Positions 8,147 through 16,943 are shown, counted from the first letter of the stretch. The stretch is DNA of 64,000 nucleotides from an uncultured Bacteroidales bacterium (GCA_903877385.1 CAIRDP010000063.1:1-64000); one strand, 5' to 3'. Program-made: numbers and translations. The notes: a model not told the origin generated them from the letters alone.

Positions 8147-8584
8147 TTACTTTTTCTCTTTGGATGTTTTATTGCCAGGATTAGGTTTTACGGGGTTTGC
8201 TTTTATTATCGCCTTTGCCTTAACAATTCTTTTTTTAGGTGTTACAGGTAATATTGCTGCAGGCTTAGTTCTTGGCTTAGTTCTTGGTTTAGTTACAGGC
8301 TTAGTTACAGACTTAATTACAGGCTCAACCTTAACAGGCTTATTCCCTGGGAAAAAGTCAAAATAAATAATACGGAAATCCTTCTTTAGTCGGGTTATAT
8401 CTGTCTCAGAATACTCTACCATTATTTTCTCGATGTCGGCATAGCAGGTACCATCACTTCCATTTCTGAAAATAACGACAGATTTTTTCTTGCTTACTAT
8501 ATCGACCAGCTTTTTAACGTCCTCAAGGTCTCCCTGTATATGAACATCAGGGACAGATTTCTTGTGTTTCTTCTTGTTTTTCAT
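8147..8584 (-). CDS. Hypothetical basic protein with Lys-Pro-rich tail
   Basis: I do not recognise this 145-residue protein. It starts at the ATG at 8584 (an upstream in-frame TTG is possible) with a very basic segment (MKNKKKHKK), then a compact region of about 80 residues with mixed alpha/beta character (SKKKSVVIFRNGSDGTCY and FRIIYFDFFPG), then a low-complexity tail made of repeats such as TKPRTKPRTKP and Lys/Ala/Pro-rich sequence. The middle part could be a small folded domain of unknown function; the tail suggests nucleic-acid or surface binding, but nothing proves that. It lies alone between the split CBM48 gene and the sugar-biosynthesis operon, on the minus strand, about 160 bp downstream of neuB and past its terminator. 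Confidence 0.55.
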   Translation of the reverse strand: MKNKKKHKKSVPDVHIQGDLEDVKKLVDIVSKKKSVVIFRNGSDGTCYADIEKIMVEYSETDITRLKKDFRIIYFDFFPGNKPVKVEPVIKSVTKPVTKPRTKPRTKPAAILPVTPKKRIVKAKAIIKANPVKPNPGNKTSKEKK

Positions 8585-8675
8585 TCTATTTTTTCTCAAA
8601 AATAGGGAAAATTATTTTATTTGTCATTATTATGGATGAGTTTGACAGCATTTTCATGCCATATGAGCTGTTGCG

Positions 8676-8711
8676 AAAAAAAACTTCCTTCCGGAAACTA
8701 TGGAAGGAAGT
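8676..8711 (-). terminator. Rho-independent terminator after the neuB-like gene
   Basis: Read on the minus strand, a perfect 10-bp stem (ACTTCCTTCC with GGAAGGAAGT, 8702-8711 and 8683-8692) with a 9-nt loop is followed by eight consecutive T residues (8683-8676). It lies 35 bp past the stop of the last gene of the operon. Confidence 0.88.
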
Positions 8712-8745
8712 CGTATTAACCAAAGAAAGAAAAGCAAGAACGATC

Positions 8746-9639
8746 TTAAACCAGCTGGTCCAGGTATTTTCTCAACTTCTTCTGGGCAGATTTCTCACTT
8801 TCATAAACAATCTTTTTACCGTCACCCATTGCTTTTTCAATATCCCTTATATCTTTCACCAGCCTGAACATTCCGCCGATTTCAACTGAAGCTGCCTGGT
8901 CTGTTCCCCAAAGGGCGCGGTCAAGGGTAATATGGCGTTCAATAAAGGATGCTCCTATGGCCACGGCGGCGTAAGTTGGAGCCAATCCTGTTTCATGCCC
9001 CGAATATCCGATAGGTATTGTATCGTACTTCTTTAAAAAGTAGCGTATTACGTTCAGATTTAACTCATTCAGCTTACAGGGATATGTCGAAGTTGATTGT
9101 GCAAGCAATAACTTCTCAGGGTCAAGCAAGGAAATGGCTTGTTCTATCTGCTCCATGCTCGACATTCCTGTGGAAAGAATAACAGGTTTTCCAGTATTAC
9201 GGATTTTTCGCAAAAGTTCTATATCAGTAATTGTCGCGGATGCCAATTTAAATGCCACAGGGCTGAACTGTTCAATAAAATCCACAGCACATTCATCCCA
9301 TGCAGATGCAAACCAATGAATGCCTTTTTGTTTACAATAGCTGTCGATTTCGGTGAATTCGTTCAATCCGAACTCAATTTTCCTGCGGTAATCGATATAG
9401 GTCATCCTGCCCCAGGGGGTGTCACGTTCAAGATTCCACTGATCCATTGGAGTGCTTATCTCAGGGGTTCGCTTTTGAAACTTAACAGCATCGCAGCCCG
9501 CAAATACTGCGCCATCGATAAGCTTTTTCGCCATATTCAGGCTCCCGTTATGATTAATCCCGATCTCCGCAATAATATATACGGGTTCGCCATCACCAAT
9601 AATGCGACCCCCAAGCTGTACATTCCTTTGTGTGTTCAT
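8746..9639 (-). CDS. NeuB-family nonulosonate (sialic-acid-like) synthase
   Basis: A 297-residue member of the NeuB family, which condenses phosphoenolpyruvate with an acyl-aminosugar or its phosphate to form a nine-carbon keto sugar. Family signatures are the N-terminal IIAEIGINHNG, AVKFQKR, the SAWD block, KLASATI, VILSTGMSS and the metal/PEP-region GYSGHETGL, followed by ASFIERHITLDR. The start at 9639 (MNTQRNVQ) is preferred over an upstream frame that would overlap the phosphatase gene by 100 bp. The protein is a little shorter than NeuB (about 340) because it has no C-terminal antifreeze-like SAF domain; the last 30 residues only form a helical tail. It is the last gene of the seven-gene operon, ahead of a terminator. 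Confidence 0.88.
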   Translation of the reverse strand: MNTQRNVQLGGRIIGDGEPVYIIAEIGINHNGSLNMAKKLIDGAVFAGCDAVKFQKRTPEISTPMDQWNLERDTPWGRMTYIDYRRKIEFGLNEFTEIDSYCKQKGIHWFASAWDECAVDFIEQFSPVAFKLASATITDIELLRKIRNTGKPVILSTGMSSMEQIEQAISLLDPEKLLLAQSTSTYPCKLNELNLNVIRYFLKKYDTIPIGYSGHETGLAPTYAAVAIGASFIERHITLDRALWGTDQAASVEIGGMFRLVKDIRDIEKAMGDGKKIVYESEKSAQKKLRKYLDQLV

Positions 9640-10150
9640 ACTGGCCTTTTTTGTAATAAATAATAATTTCTGCAAATTCCCTGAAGGCACCATTGCCTCC
9701 TTTATTTTCCATTATCAAATGGGAAATCTCCCTAACTGGTCTGAAAGCATCGGCAGGACAAGCCGATAAGCCTGATTGCCGCATGATTTCCATATCATTT
9801 GAATCATCACCTATATAAGCTATTTCTTCGGCTGATAATTTTTTGTTCCTGATGATTCCTTTCAAAACTGAATATTTATCAGTGCTTCCAGGATGGTATT
9901 CTTTAATTCCGAGCTTTTCAACCCTACGCCTCACAATCTCTGAAGACTCCCCTGTAACTATACCCGTATCAATATTTACCAGTCTTCTTAACCTTTCAAC
10001 CCCCATTCCATCCCTAACCGAGAATAACTTCATTTCTTCACCTGCCTTTGAATAATAAACACCCCCATCAGTTAGAACCCCGTCGCAATCGGTTAGTACC
10101 AGCTTGATTCTGTGTACTCTTTCAATCAATTCTTTACTTAATTTTTTCAT
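9593..10150 (-). CDS. KdsC-like HAD phosphatase
   Basis: A 185-residue HAD-superfamily phosphatase of the KdsC / NeuA-C-terminal type. Visible blocks are the nucleophile motif LVLTDCDGVLTDGG, the second motif IVTGESSEIV, the downstream Lys region STDKYSVL and motif IV IGDDSNDMEIM. Related enzymes dephosphorylate KDO-8-phosphate or N-acylneuraminate-9-phosphate. Its place between an SDR and a neuB-like gene points to the latter type of substrate. The ATG at 10150 leaves an 8-bp gap after the SDR gene; an upstream ATG at 10174 would overlap it and is less likely. The gene overlaps the neuB-like start by 47 bp, which suggests translational coupling. Confidence 0.87.
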   Translation of the reverse strand: MKKLSKELIERVHRIKLVLTDCDGVLTDGGVYYSKAGEEMKLFSVRDGMGVERLRRLVNIDTGIVTGESSEIVRRRVEKLGIKEYHPGSTDKYSVLKGIIRNKKLSAEEIAYIGDDSNDMEIMRQSGLSACPADAFRPVREISHLIMENKGGNGAFREFAEIIIYYKKGQYEHTKECTAWGSHYW

Positions 10151-10158
10151 TTTTATAT

Positions 10159-10971
10159 TTACCAGCAGGTCCATCCGCCATCAACAACAAGATTTGCCCC
10201 TGTCATATATGCTGAAGCATCACTTGCAAGAAAAATAAGCGCCCCCTGGTAATCATCAGGTTCTGCCATTCTTGCCAGCGGTGTTCTTCTTGAATAATTT
10301 TCAATAAAAAAATCAGGCTGCCCATTTTGAACTCCACCGGGACTCAGGGTGTTTACACGGATATTGTATCGTCCCCAATAAGAAGCAAGATATTTGCTCA
10401 GCATGATCACACCAGCTTTGGTTACAGGATAGGCCGGAGGTTTATAAAATGACTGGGAACCGTCCATATCCTTATACAGATCCTGATTTGGTGCATTTAT
10501 ACCGTAAGTGGAGCCAATGTTAATTATGCTGCCATTTGCCTGTTTGACCATTTGTGAACCTATAAGCTGAGAACACAGGAAGACACCGGTAAGGTTAACA
10601 TCGAGTGATTTCTGCCAGAGATCAACAGGGTAATTTTCAAATTTTGACTGTTCTGAAGCAGCTTTCGGATCCTCGAACATGTCATTTACAGCCGCATTAT
10701 TTACAAGAATATCAACCTTCCCATACCTGTTAAGCACATCCCTGAGCAATTCGGCAATTGATTCTTTATTACATACATCAATATCATGACCCATTGAGGA
10801 TTCAAGATGATATTCGGCAAATGCAACACATTTTTGCCTGTCAAGATCGGCTACGATAACATGAGCTCCCGCTTCGTTTAATGCAAAGCAGTGTTTTTGT
10901 CCGATAAGCCCCAAGGCACCGGTAACAATTGCGATCTTACCTTTTAATGAGAACTTGTTGATCCTGTTCAT
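10159..10971 (-). CDS. Short-chain dehydrogenase/reductase
   Basis: A 270-residue classical SDR. The nucleotide-binding turn is TGALGLIGQKHCFAL, followed by ADLD (acidic residue favouring NAD), NNAAVND, the catalytic Ser in INIGSTYG and the YPVTKAG motif with Tyr and Lys. The ending YMTGANLVVDGGWT is typical. The insertion around residues 155-170 before the catalytic Tyr is slightly longer than usual. It probably oxidises or reduces a sugar intermediate used by the neighbouring aminotransferase. Its ATG overlaps the aminotransferase stop by four bases (ATGA), so the two are coupled. PtmA-type SDRs act in legionaminate pathways in a comparable genetic setting; the exact reaction here is unknown. 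Confidence 0.85.
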   Translation of the reverse strand: MNRINKFSLKGKIAIVTGALGLIGQKHCFALNEAGAHVIVADLDRQKCVAFAEYHLESSMGHDIDVCNKESIAELLRDVLNRYGKVDILVNNAAVNDMFEDPKAASEQSKFENYPVDLWQKSLDVNLTGVFLCSQLIGSQMVKQANGSIINIGSTYGINAPNQDLYKDMDGSQSFYKPPAYPVTKAGVIMLSKYLASYWGRYNIRVNTLSPGGVQNGQPDFFIENYSRRTPLARMAEPDDYQGALIFLASDASAYMTGANLVVDGGWTCW

Positions 10972-12305
10972 TTCTGATTTCGTGGTTTGGTATTGAAGCC
11001 AGACGTTTTCCTGAATGTCGGCTGAACCGGTATGCCCCTGATTTGTCTTAAAACCGTATTGTCTCTTACTGCCTCTTTTAACAATCCCAGGACTTCTTTA
11101 TATGCCGATAAAGTGTATTCAATATCCTGGATGGAATGAGAATAGCTGATATTGTGCATCCCCGACCAAAGGATTCCTCTTTTAATGAGTTCCTGCTGAA
11201 CAAAGGATTTTAACTCAAGTGGATTGCCGGCTTTTTCATCGAAGGCTACCATGGTCCTGAAACTGTAACCTAAGGCTCGTGTAAAGTCCAGATTAAGCTC
11301 AGCTGCAATTTTATTATACCCGTCTTTAAGTATTTTGCCGCTTGCTGATAGGGCAGGAATGACATCTCTGGTTTTCATTTCCAGGATTGTCGCTTTAGCG
11401 GCGGCAAGTGAAAGAGCTTCCCCTCCGAAGGTTGTGAAGAAAAAAACCTCATCTTCGAGAACCTGCATCAGTTCTCTTCTTCCGGTCAGAACTGAAAGAG
11501 GCATGCCGTTTGCTATGGCTTTCGAAAAAGTTGCGAGATCGGCTTTTATTCCAAAAAATTCCTGGGCACCTCCAAGGGACATCCTGAATCCAGTCCACAT
11601 TTCATCGAAAATAAGTATGATCCCACGTTTCCTGCAGGTTTCAGCGACCTTATGCAAAAAATTATCGTTGGGAGCTTCAAAGACAACAGGTTCTAAAATA
11701 ACAGCTGCAACATCGTCATCTATTGACCAGAGCAGTGTTTCTATTTCGTTGTATGAAAAAGTAAAGGTGAGATCTTTCACAGCCTCCGGGATCCCTGCAT
11801 TCAGGGCTATAGTGCTTACATACCAGTCATGCCATCCATGGTAACCACAGCACAGGATCTTATTTTTCCCTGTATACGCCCTGGCGATCCTGATAGCAGC
11901 ACTTGTAACATCTGCCCCGGATTTGCTGTATCTGACTGACTCTGCATTCGGAATAATCTCTCTCAGCATTTCAGCAAGTTCCACTTCAAGCGGATGCATC
12001 AGAGAGAATGTAATTCCGTCATCTAACTGGAGGCGGATTGCTTCGTCAACTGCAGGGTAAGCATAGCCCAGGACTAAAGGCCCGATGCCCATATTGTAAT
12101 CGATATACTCATTGCTATCGGCATCCCAGACATGTGATCCCTTCCCTTTGACAAGGTATTTGGGAGCAATACCATTGACGTACTGAGTCGGTCCTTTTGC
12201 AAGGGTTTGTGAATAACAGGGGATCAGACCTTTTGCACGGCTATAAAGATCGTTAGACCTCTCAATTACCGGATAATCCTGATTGGTAGCAATTTTGTTC
12301 AACAT
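10968..12305 (-). CDS. Class-III PLP aminotransferase, glutamate-1-semialdehyde-aminomutase-like
   Basis: A 445-residue fold-type I PLP enzyme close to HemL and other class-III transaminases. Signatures are the N-terminal VWDADSNEYIDYNMGIGP, the phosphate-binding SKSGADVTSAAIR, the cofactor Asp in LIFDEMWTGFR and the Schiff-base Lys in ATFSKAIANGMP. A HemL role is unlikely here because the gene is embedded in a sugar operon with transketolase, SDR and cytidylyltransferase. I infer that it aminates a keto or aldehyde sugar. The C-terminal 30 residues after VLRQIRG are an unusual basic extension. It overlaps the transketolase gene by 44 bp and the SDR gene by four. Confidence 0.86.
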   Translation of the reverse strand: MLNKIATNQDYPVIERSNDLYSRAKGLIPCYSQTLAKGPTQYVNGIAPKYLVKGKGSHVWDADSNEYIDYNMGIGPLVLGYAYPAVDEAIRLQLDDGITFSLMHPLEVELAEMLREIIPNAESVRYSKSGADVTSAAIRIARAYTGKNKILCCGYHGWHDWYVSTIALNAGIPEAVKDLTFTFSYNEIETLLWSIDDDVAAVILEPVVFEAPNDNFLHKVAETCRKRGIILIFDEMWTGFRMSLGGAQEFFGIKADLATFSKAIANGMPLSVLTGRRELMQVLEDEVFFFTTFGGEALSLAAAKATILEMKTRDVIPALSASGKILKDGYNKIAAELNLDFTRALGYSFRTMVAFDEKAGNPLELKSFVQQELIKRGILWSGMHNISYSHSIQDIEYTLSAYKEVLGLLKEAVRDNTVLRQIRGIPVQPTFRKTSGFNTKPRNQK

Positions 12306-14283
12306 AGTTCAGGGATATAATTTTTTGAGCGAGTGATTCGCCATCAAGACCATGAAAATTCAATGCTTCAGAAGGAGTTCCGCATGCAGGGAATCCGTCA
12401 ATGGCGAATATTGTAAAATTATTATGCTCGAGGAGATTGGCGTTCGTTAATGCGGATATCAGGAATTCACCAAGACCGCCGAAACGGGCATGATCTTCGA
12501 GGACAAAAATCTGGGTATGGTTCATGACAATCTCCTCCAGCCATGACAGATCAACAAGATTGAGCCAGGGCATGTTGACTACTTCCAGCCCAAAGCCCTT
12601 GGCTGCAAGGAGCTCAGAAGCAAGGAGAGCTTCATTAAGCATAACCGGACCATATGCAAATATCAGGGCATCCATACCGTCACGCAGTGTTACCCCACGT
12701 CCCCTTATGAATCTATAATTGTCGGGTAAAATGATTTCACGGGGAGAAGGACTTATATTCATCCTGATCACACAGGAGTTATCGGCAACGTTTATGCAGT
12801 AATTGACAAGCATTTTTGTTTCAATGGCGTTGCATGGTTGTATAATCTCCAGATTCGGAAGGGCACCCAAAAGAGAAATATCCCTGATGCTTTGATGAGA
12901 TTTCCCCGGGCCGGCAGGTATAAGCCCTGCATAATGACAGGCGTAAATGATCTTATGATGCTCTGTGCAATTGTTATATATCTGTTCGTTGGCCCTTGAA
13001 GCCAGGAAACTTGCGAATGAATTCACAACCGGCAAAAAACCCATTTTTGCAAGACCTCCGGCCATAGACACCATATCCTGTTCAGCAATCCCATTCTCGA
13101 TGAACCTTTCAGGATATTGATTCTCAAAATATCGCAGGCGGCAATCTGACGAAAGGTCGGCATCAAGTACCAAAAGATCCTGGCGTAACGAACCTTGATT
13201 TAACAATTCCTTTCCATATTCTTCAACGACGTATTCTGAATTTCTTTTCAGGTCCGTATTTAACGGAGCCGCTGAACTGACAGGTTCACCTAATGCATTG
13301 AAAAGAATATGAAAAGAGGATTTTTTTATCAGGGTATCCACATCTATGGTAGTTAGAGGCGAATACCCCATACTGTTCAGATAATCATTGATCCGTCCCG
13401 TTATCTCCATGTAGGCTTTCGAAAAAGAATCATCGTCAGGGGCTCCGGCATGCCATGGATAAAGACCATTCCCTTTTTCCAATGCAGCAGGATGTTCCAT
13501 GAAGGATATGCCTTTGCCTTTAATCGTATCTGCAATGATGAATTTGGGTTTATCAGTAATCGTTTTCAGATCCAGGAATGCAGTATCGAGTTCGCTGAAA
13601 TCATGACCGTTGAGTCTGACTACATGCCAACCGAAACTCCTGATCTTTGATTCGATTTCTCCCAATGAAAGTATCTTTTCTACAGGCCTGTCGCTCTGAA
13701 CTTTATTATGATCCATAATAACTGTCAGGTTTGTGACATTCTGGTGTACACATGACTGCAGGGCCTCGAAATTCTGGCCTTCCTGAAATTCACCATCACC
13801 GGTCATCACAAACACATCTCCTTTCAGATTTAATGCCCGTTTCGCCCAGGCCATTCCCCTGCCTTTCGAAATGCCCATTCCCAGTGAGCCGGAATTTGCC
13901 TCAATTCCCTTGATCCGGATGTCAGGATGGCCATCGAGCCCACCGATCTTCCTTAACTTCAATATCTGTTCCTCAGAAAGAATCCCCAGAGAAAAAAGCA
14001 CGGAATATAATCCAGGTACATCATGCCCTTTGGACGAGAAGTATATATCCCTGTTAGGATTATCCAATCCGACGTCCAGAATATTCAATTCTTTATAATA
14101 CAGCCAGACTACGATGTCCATCGAACTCAAACTCGAGCCCAGGTGACCTGATCCTGCATTTTTAACCATTGCAAGAGTGTTTGCCCTGCATATGTCTGAA
14201 ATAACCGACAGTTCCATGTAGTAAGCATGATCGAGATTCTGTATCCGTTTAAACTCTGATAAGGGAATAATTTCAAGCTTCAT
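12262..14283 (-). CDS. Transketolase-like enzyme, full length, in a sugar operon
   Basis: At 673 residues this protein has both halves of transketolase. The N-terminal thiamine-diphosphate domain contains GSGHLGSSLSSMD, SSKGHDVPGLYS and the Mg/TPP motif GDGEFQEGQNFEA. The C-terminal pyrimidine domain has DADLSSD, the catalytic Glu region IENGIAEQDMVSMAGGLA and the downstream transketolase C-domain. In central metabolism transketolase moves two-carbon ketol units. Here it is embedded in the operon between a cytidylyltransferase and an aminotransferase, so a dedicated role in building an unusual sugar is more likely than the pentose phosphate pathway. A broad-specificity ketol transfer to an amino-sugar aldehyde is one possibility. 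It overlaps its upstream neighbour by 11 bp. Confidence 0.87.
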   Translation of the reverse strand: MKLEIIPLSEFKRIQNLDHAYYMELSVISDICRANTLAMVKNAGSGHLGSSLSSMDIVVWLYYKELNILDVGLDNPNRDIYFSSKGHDVPGLYSVLFSLGILSEEQILKLRKIGGLDGHPDIRIKGIEANSGSLGMGISKGRGMAWAKRALNLKGDVFVMTGDGEFQEGQNFEALQSCVHQNVTNLTVIMDHNKVQSDRPVEKILSLGEIESKIRSFGWHVVRLNGHDFSELDTAFLDLKTITDKPKFIIADTIKGKGISFMEHPAALEKGNGLYPWHAGAPDDDSFSKAYMEITGRINDYLNSMGYSPLTTIDVDTLIKKSSFHILFNALGEPVSSAAPLNTDLKRNSEYVVEEYGKELLNQGSLRQDLLVLDADLSSDCRLRYFENQYPERFIENGIAEQDMVSMAGGLAKMGFLPVVNSFASFLASRANEQIYNNCTEHHKIIYACHYAGLIPAGPGKSHQSIRDISLLGALPNLEIIQPCNAIETKMLVNYCINVADNSCVIRMNISPSPREIILPDNYRFIRGRGVTLRDGMDALIFAYGPVMLNEALLASELLAAKGFGLEVVNMPWLNLVDLSWLEEIVMNHTQIFVLEDHARFGGLGEFLISALTNANLLEHNNFTIFAIDGFPACGTPSEALNFHGLDGESLAQKIISLNYVEQNCYQSGLSGN

Positions 14284-15082
14284 GATGCATCATTTTAAGT
14301 TTATAATGATCGATCCTCTTCAGTTCATTAAGGTGGTTATCATACCAGTAATGGCCTGCATAGCGATTGTTCAGTTCTGATATTTCGGGGAATTTTTCGA
14401 TTAAGGACAGAATCTCATTCAATCCAAAGAACGGGTTATCGCGATATAGGTTTTCATATACCTTGCTGATAAAAAGGTAGTCTTCACTGTAGTCAATGGT
14501 CCACCGATGTGAGGTTGAAAAATCATTACCCGAGGGCCAGCTAACATTCCCTATCCTGAAGTGATCAGGATTTCCCCATATAAATGGTGTCGTATGCTCT
14601 CGTTCAAAACCCCTCTGAGCCTTTGCCCAGGCTGATGCAAGTGTTTCGATCGACATGATTTCAACATCGTTCCCATCGGGCCAGCTGGCCGGATGCAGAT
14701 TGCTTACGTAATCGAAATTGCCCTGATTGTTCAGATAGTAACCAATCACACAGTCAATCACTGATGGATCAATCAAGGGACAATCTGATGGAATTTTCAC
14801 CAGGGCATCGGCCATATATTCAAGGGCCAGTTGATAATGCCGGTCCAGTAAATCATTCAAACTTCCCCTGAAGCAATTGATGCCCCATTTTTCGCATAGT
14901 TGTTCAATAATGTCATCCTCGGGGCCCTCAGTCGTTGCAACAACTATCATTCCTTTCAGGCTTGCTTTATTAACACGTTCAATCAAACGAAAGAGCAGTG
15001 GTTCTGTGCACAGAGGCATTAATACTTTCCCCGGTAAACGTGACGATGAGGTCCTGGCCTGTATTGCGGTTACGATTTTCAT
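14273..15082 (-). CDS. SpsF-like sugar cytidylyltransferase
   Basis: A 269-residue nucleotidyltransferase of the SpsF / acylneuraminate cytidylyltransferase family. The N-terminus has the nucleotide-binding AIQARTSSSRLPGKVLMPL, followed by the family's IVVATTEGPEDD, FRGSLNDLLDRHYQ and KIPSDCPLIDP (metal-binding Asp). The HRWTIDY motif near residue 190 is also typical. It would activate the keto sugar made by the NeuB-like enzyme with CTP, as in CMP-sugar formation, or an intermediate of it. It begins one base after the upstream gene ends and overlaps the transketolase-like gene by 11 bp. Confidence 0.85.
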   Translation of the reverse strand: MKIVTAIQARTSSSRLPGKVLMPLCTEPLLFRLIERVNKASLKGMIVVATTEGPEDDIIEQLCEKWGINCFRGSLNDLLDRHYQLALEYMADALVKIPSDCPLIDPSVIDCVIGYYLNNQGNFDYVSNLHPASWPDGNDVEIMSIETLASAWAKAQRGFEREHTTPFIWGNPDHFRIGNVSWPSGNDFSTSHRWTIDYSEDYLFISKVYENLYRDNPFFGLNEILSLIEKFPEISELNNRYAGHYWYDNHLNELKRIDHYKLKMMHHEA

Positions 15083-15083
15083 T

Positions 15084-16049
15084 TCAATTGGATGAGCTAA
15101 AAAGGGTTTGTCTGGCGATCCTTGCTATCTCCCTTGCAGATTTCCCCCCATTCTGAATTGGAGTAAGTTTCTGCAGAATATCCAGGCTGAAATCAGAATA
15201 CACTTCCTTTCCTAGAGCCATCCCTATATAAACCACGGAGGAATACCTGGTGACAAGTACCTCACAGTTTGCAATCAAAGGATTAATGCTGATGTCAGAG
15301 TAAACCAGGGCCCCGGGGGAGTATTTTTCAATCTCCCTTGTTGCGCGTTCCCAGTTTTCGTTTGGATGAAGTTTGAAAATAATTTGACGGCCATCGGCGA
15401 TCTTCCGCACTTTTTGAATGAATTTTTTCCTGTTTTCAAAATTCATCGTCTCCCTGCGATCTGAAGTTGCTGCCAATACATAATCTTTGAGCGGAAAATC
15501 ATTTTTGAGATATTCAGCAGCGTTATCGAAATTCGGGATCCCGGTAACACGTACCTTTGAAACCTTTACCCCTTTGGATACAAATAAATCACGATATCCA
15601 TCTGAGGCTACAAAAAACAGGTCATACACGTGAGAAAGACCGGTTGTTGAAGTGCCGGCCAGCCACCTGGGTAAAGAAAGTGATTTGGCCAGGTGATACA
15701 TGAAATTTTCCGGTTCAGTCATACCTTCCTGAACAAGGACAAGTTTTTTTTCTCTTATATTCTTTGGTAAAATAACATCCTGGCAGGTAAACACAAGGTC
15801 GTATTCCTGGTTCCTGGCTTTATAATCGATAACCAGGTTATTTGCGATTAAATACTGCTCTGTTTGAGCCCTGAATCTGCCACCAAGAATTGTGAAGTTG
15901 AGAATGCCTTTCTGAGCTAAATAACCTATCAAACCCTCTGAATAGAATGGTGTGAAATAACAATCACAATCAGCAAAATATTTCGAAATCTGATGCATCA
16001 TGGTTGTCTGGTTCAGAGATCCGCCTATAAAAAGGATTTTATAATTCAT
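15084..16049 (-). CDS. Putative glycosyl- or polyol-phosphate transferase (GT-B-like fold)
   Basis: A 321-residue protein counted from the ATG at 16049 (an upstream TTG would add 15 residues). It begins with KILFIGGSLNQTT and contains the pattern IIFKLHPNENWE and, near the C-terminus, ANCEVLVTRYSSVVYIGMALGKEVY. Those two blocks resemble the CDP-glycerol glycerophosphotransferase / polysialyltransferase / UDP-GlcNAc 2-epimerase-like GT-B group, where HP and the SS/S-T segment bind the nucleotide sugar. There is no signal peptide or membrane segment. As first gene of the operon it may transfer the finished nonulosonate, or act as an epimerase that supplies the precursor. I cannot decide between these from sequence. 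Confidence 0.65.
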   Translation of the reverse strand: MNYKILFIGGSLNQTTMMHQISKYFADCDCYFTPFYSEGLIGYLAQKGILNFTILGGRFRAQTEQYLIANNLVIDYKARNQEYDLVFTCQDVILPKNIREKKLVLVQEGMTEPENFMYHLAKSLSLPRWLAGTSTTGLSHVYDLFFVASDGYRDLFVSKGVKVSKVRVTGIPNFDNAAEYLKNDFPLKDYVLAATSDRRETMNFENRKKFIQKVRKIADGRQIIFKLHPNENWERATREIEKYSPGALVYSDISINPLIANCEVLVTRYSSVVYIGMALGKEVYSDFSLDILQKLTPIQNGGKSAREIARIARQTLFSSSN

Positions 16050-16074
16050 TATCCTGATGCTTTTAATTCGGGCA

Positions 16075-16141
16075 TAAAAGTATACTGAAGCCAACTCAGA
16101 GATATTAAAGAGAAAAGAAGTTATTGTTAAGGTATCATTAA
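16075..16141 (-). promoter_or_regulatory. Weak candidate promoter with 11-bp-spaced TTAA elements before the sugar operon
   Basis: Hexamers at 16104 (ATTAAA), 16126 (GTTAAG) and 16137 (ATTAAA) fall in one 11-bp register. Read on the minus strand, the one nearest the genes is followed by ATCT, a 17-bp spacer and TACTTTTA (16082-16075), close to the -7 consensus. The layout resembles the phosphate-type promoters in this window, but the match is weaker and TTAA is common in this AT-rich gap. Confidence 0.3.
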
Positions 16142-16276
16142 AGGGAAAATGGATTCAGATGGAAATTCTGCCAAAATCAGCTTGTATTTTAAATAATCAT
16201 TAAATCAAGCGGTTTCTGTTGCCGGTTTCTCTTCTAAGGCTATTAAACAAGTAGTTTTGCTATCAGGATAAAGAAG

Positions 16277-16906
16277 ATGAATGCTTTCTTTTTAGGAATT
16301 TTATTAGGTCTTACGATTACTGCTTCTTTTGGCCCGGGGTTCATCGCATTATTTCAGACCAGCCTTTCCCGGGGATTGAATGCAGGGATCCTTGTTGCTG
16401 CTGGTATTCTGGTCAGCGACCTGGTCCTTGTGTGCCTCAGTTACTTAGGTTTATCAGAGTTGATACCGAAGGAAGATTACAGGATTTTAGGAATACTTGC
16501 AGGAATAATTCTAATCATTATGGGAGGTTTAGCCATATACAAAAAGCCTCAGCTGATAACTGAACCAAAGCATGCAGGAGGAGTGAATGACAAAATAATG
16601 CGATTCCTGGTAAAGGGATTTTTAATCAATATCTTAAACCCATTCAGTCTTATTTTTTGGATTGGCATAGTCGCATTTGCAGGAAAAAACTGGGAGCTCG
16701 GAAATCAAAAGGTGTTTTTATTCTTTGCCGGCATATTTATAACGGCCTTCTCTTCAGATATACTTAAATGTTATCTCTCGGGTCAATTGCGAAAGATACT
16801 GGCTTCAAATACCATTCACTGGATAACGAAAGCAATGGGAATTGTTTTTATAGGTATCGGTTTGTTTGTAATATACAAAGTACAATGGGCAAGCATAAAC
16901 AGCTGA
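16277..16906 (+). CDS. LysE/RhtB-family amino-acid or metabolite exporter
   Basis: A 209-residue integral membrane protein with six predicted hydrophobic segments. The N-terminal LGLTITASFGPGFIALFQTSLSRG is the LysE/RhtB signature (Gly-Pro near residue 20 within the first helix), and NILNPFSLIFWIGIV in the middle corresponds to the second conserved Asn-Pro block. Members export amino acids such as lysine, homoserine or threonine across the inner membrane. The substrate cannot be predicted. It is divergent from the sugar operon and is followed after 37 bp by a PhoB-like regulator on the same strand, so the two may be co-transcribed. Confidence 0.85.
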   Translation: MNAFFLGILLGLTITASFGPGFIALFQTSLSRGLNAGILVAAGILVSDLVLVCLSYLGLSELIPKEDYRILGILAGIILIIMGGLAIYKKPQLITEPKHAGGVNDKIMRFLVKGFLINILNPFSLIFWIGIVAFAGKNWELGNQKVFLFFAGIFITAFSSDILKCYLSGQLRKILASNTIHWITKAMGIVFIGIGLFVIYKVQWASINS

Positions 16907-16943
16907 TAATAAAATGGAAAAATCAAATCAATGAAATTCCAAA

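Noticed and set aside
10968-12305. HemL (glutamate-1-semialdehyde aminomutase) for haem synthesis
   Set aside because: Embedded and overlapping in a sugar operon; no other tetrapyrrole genes.
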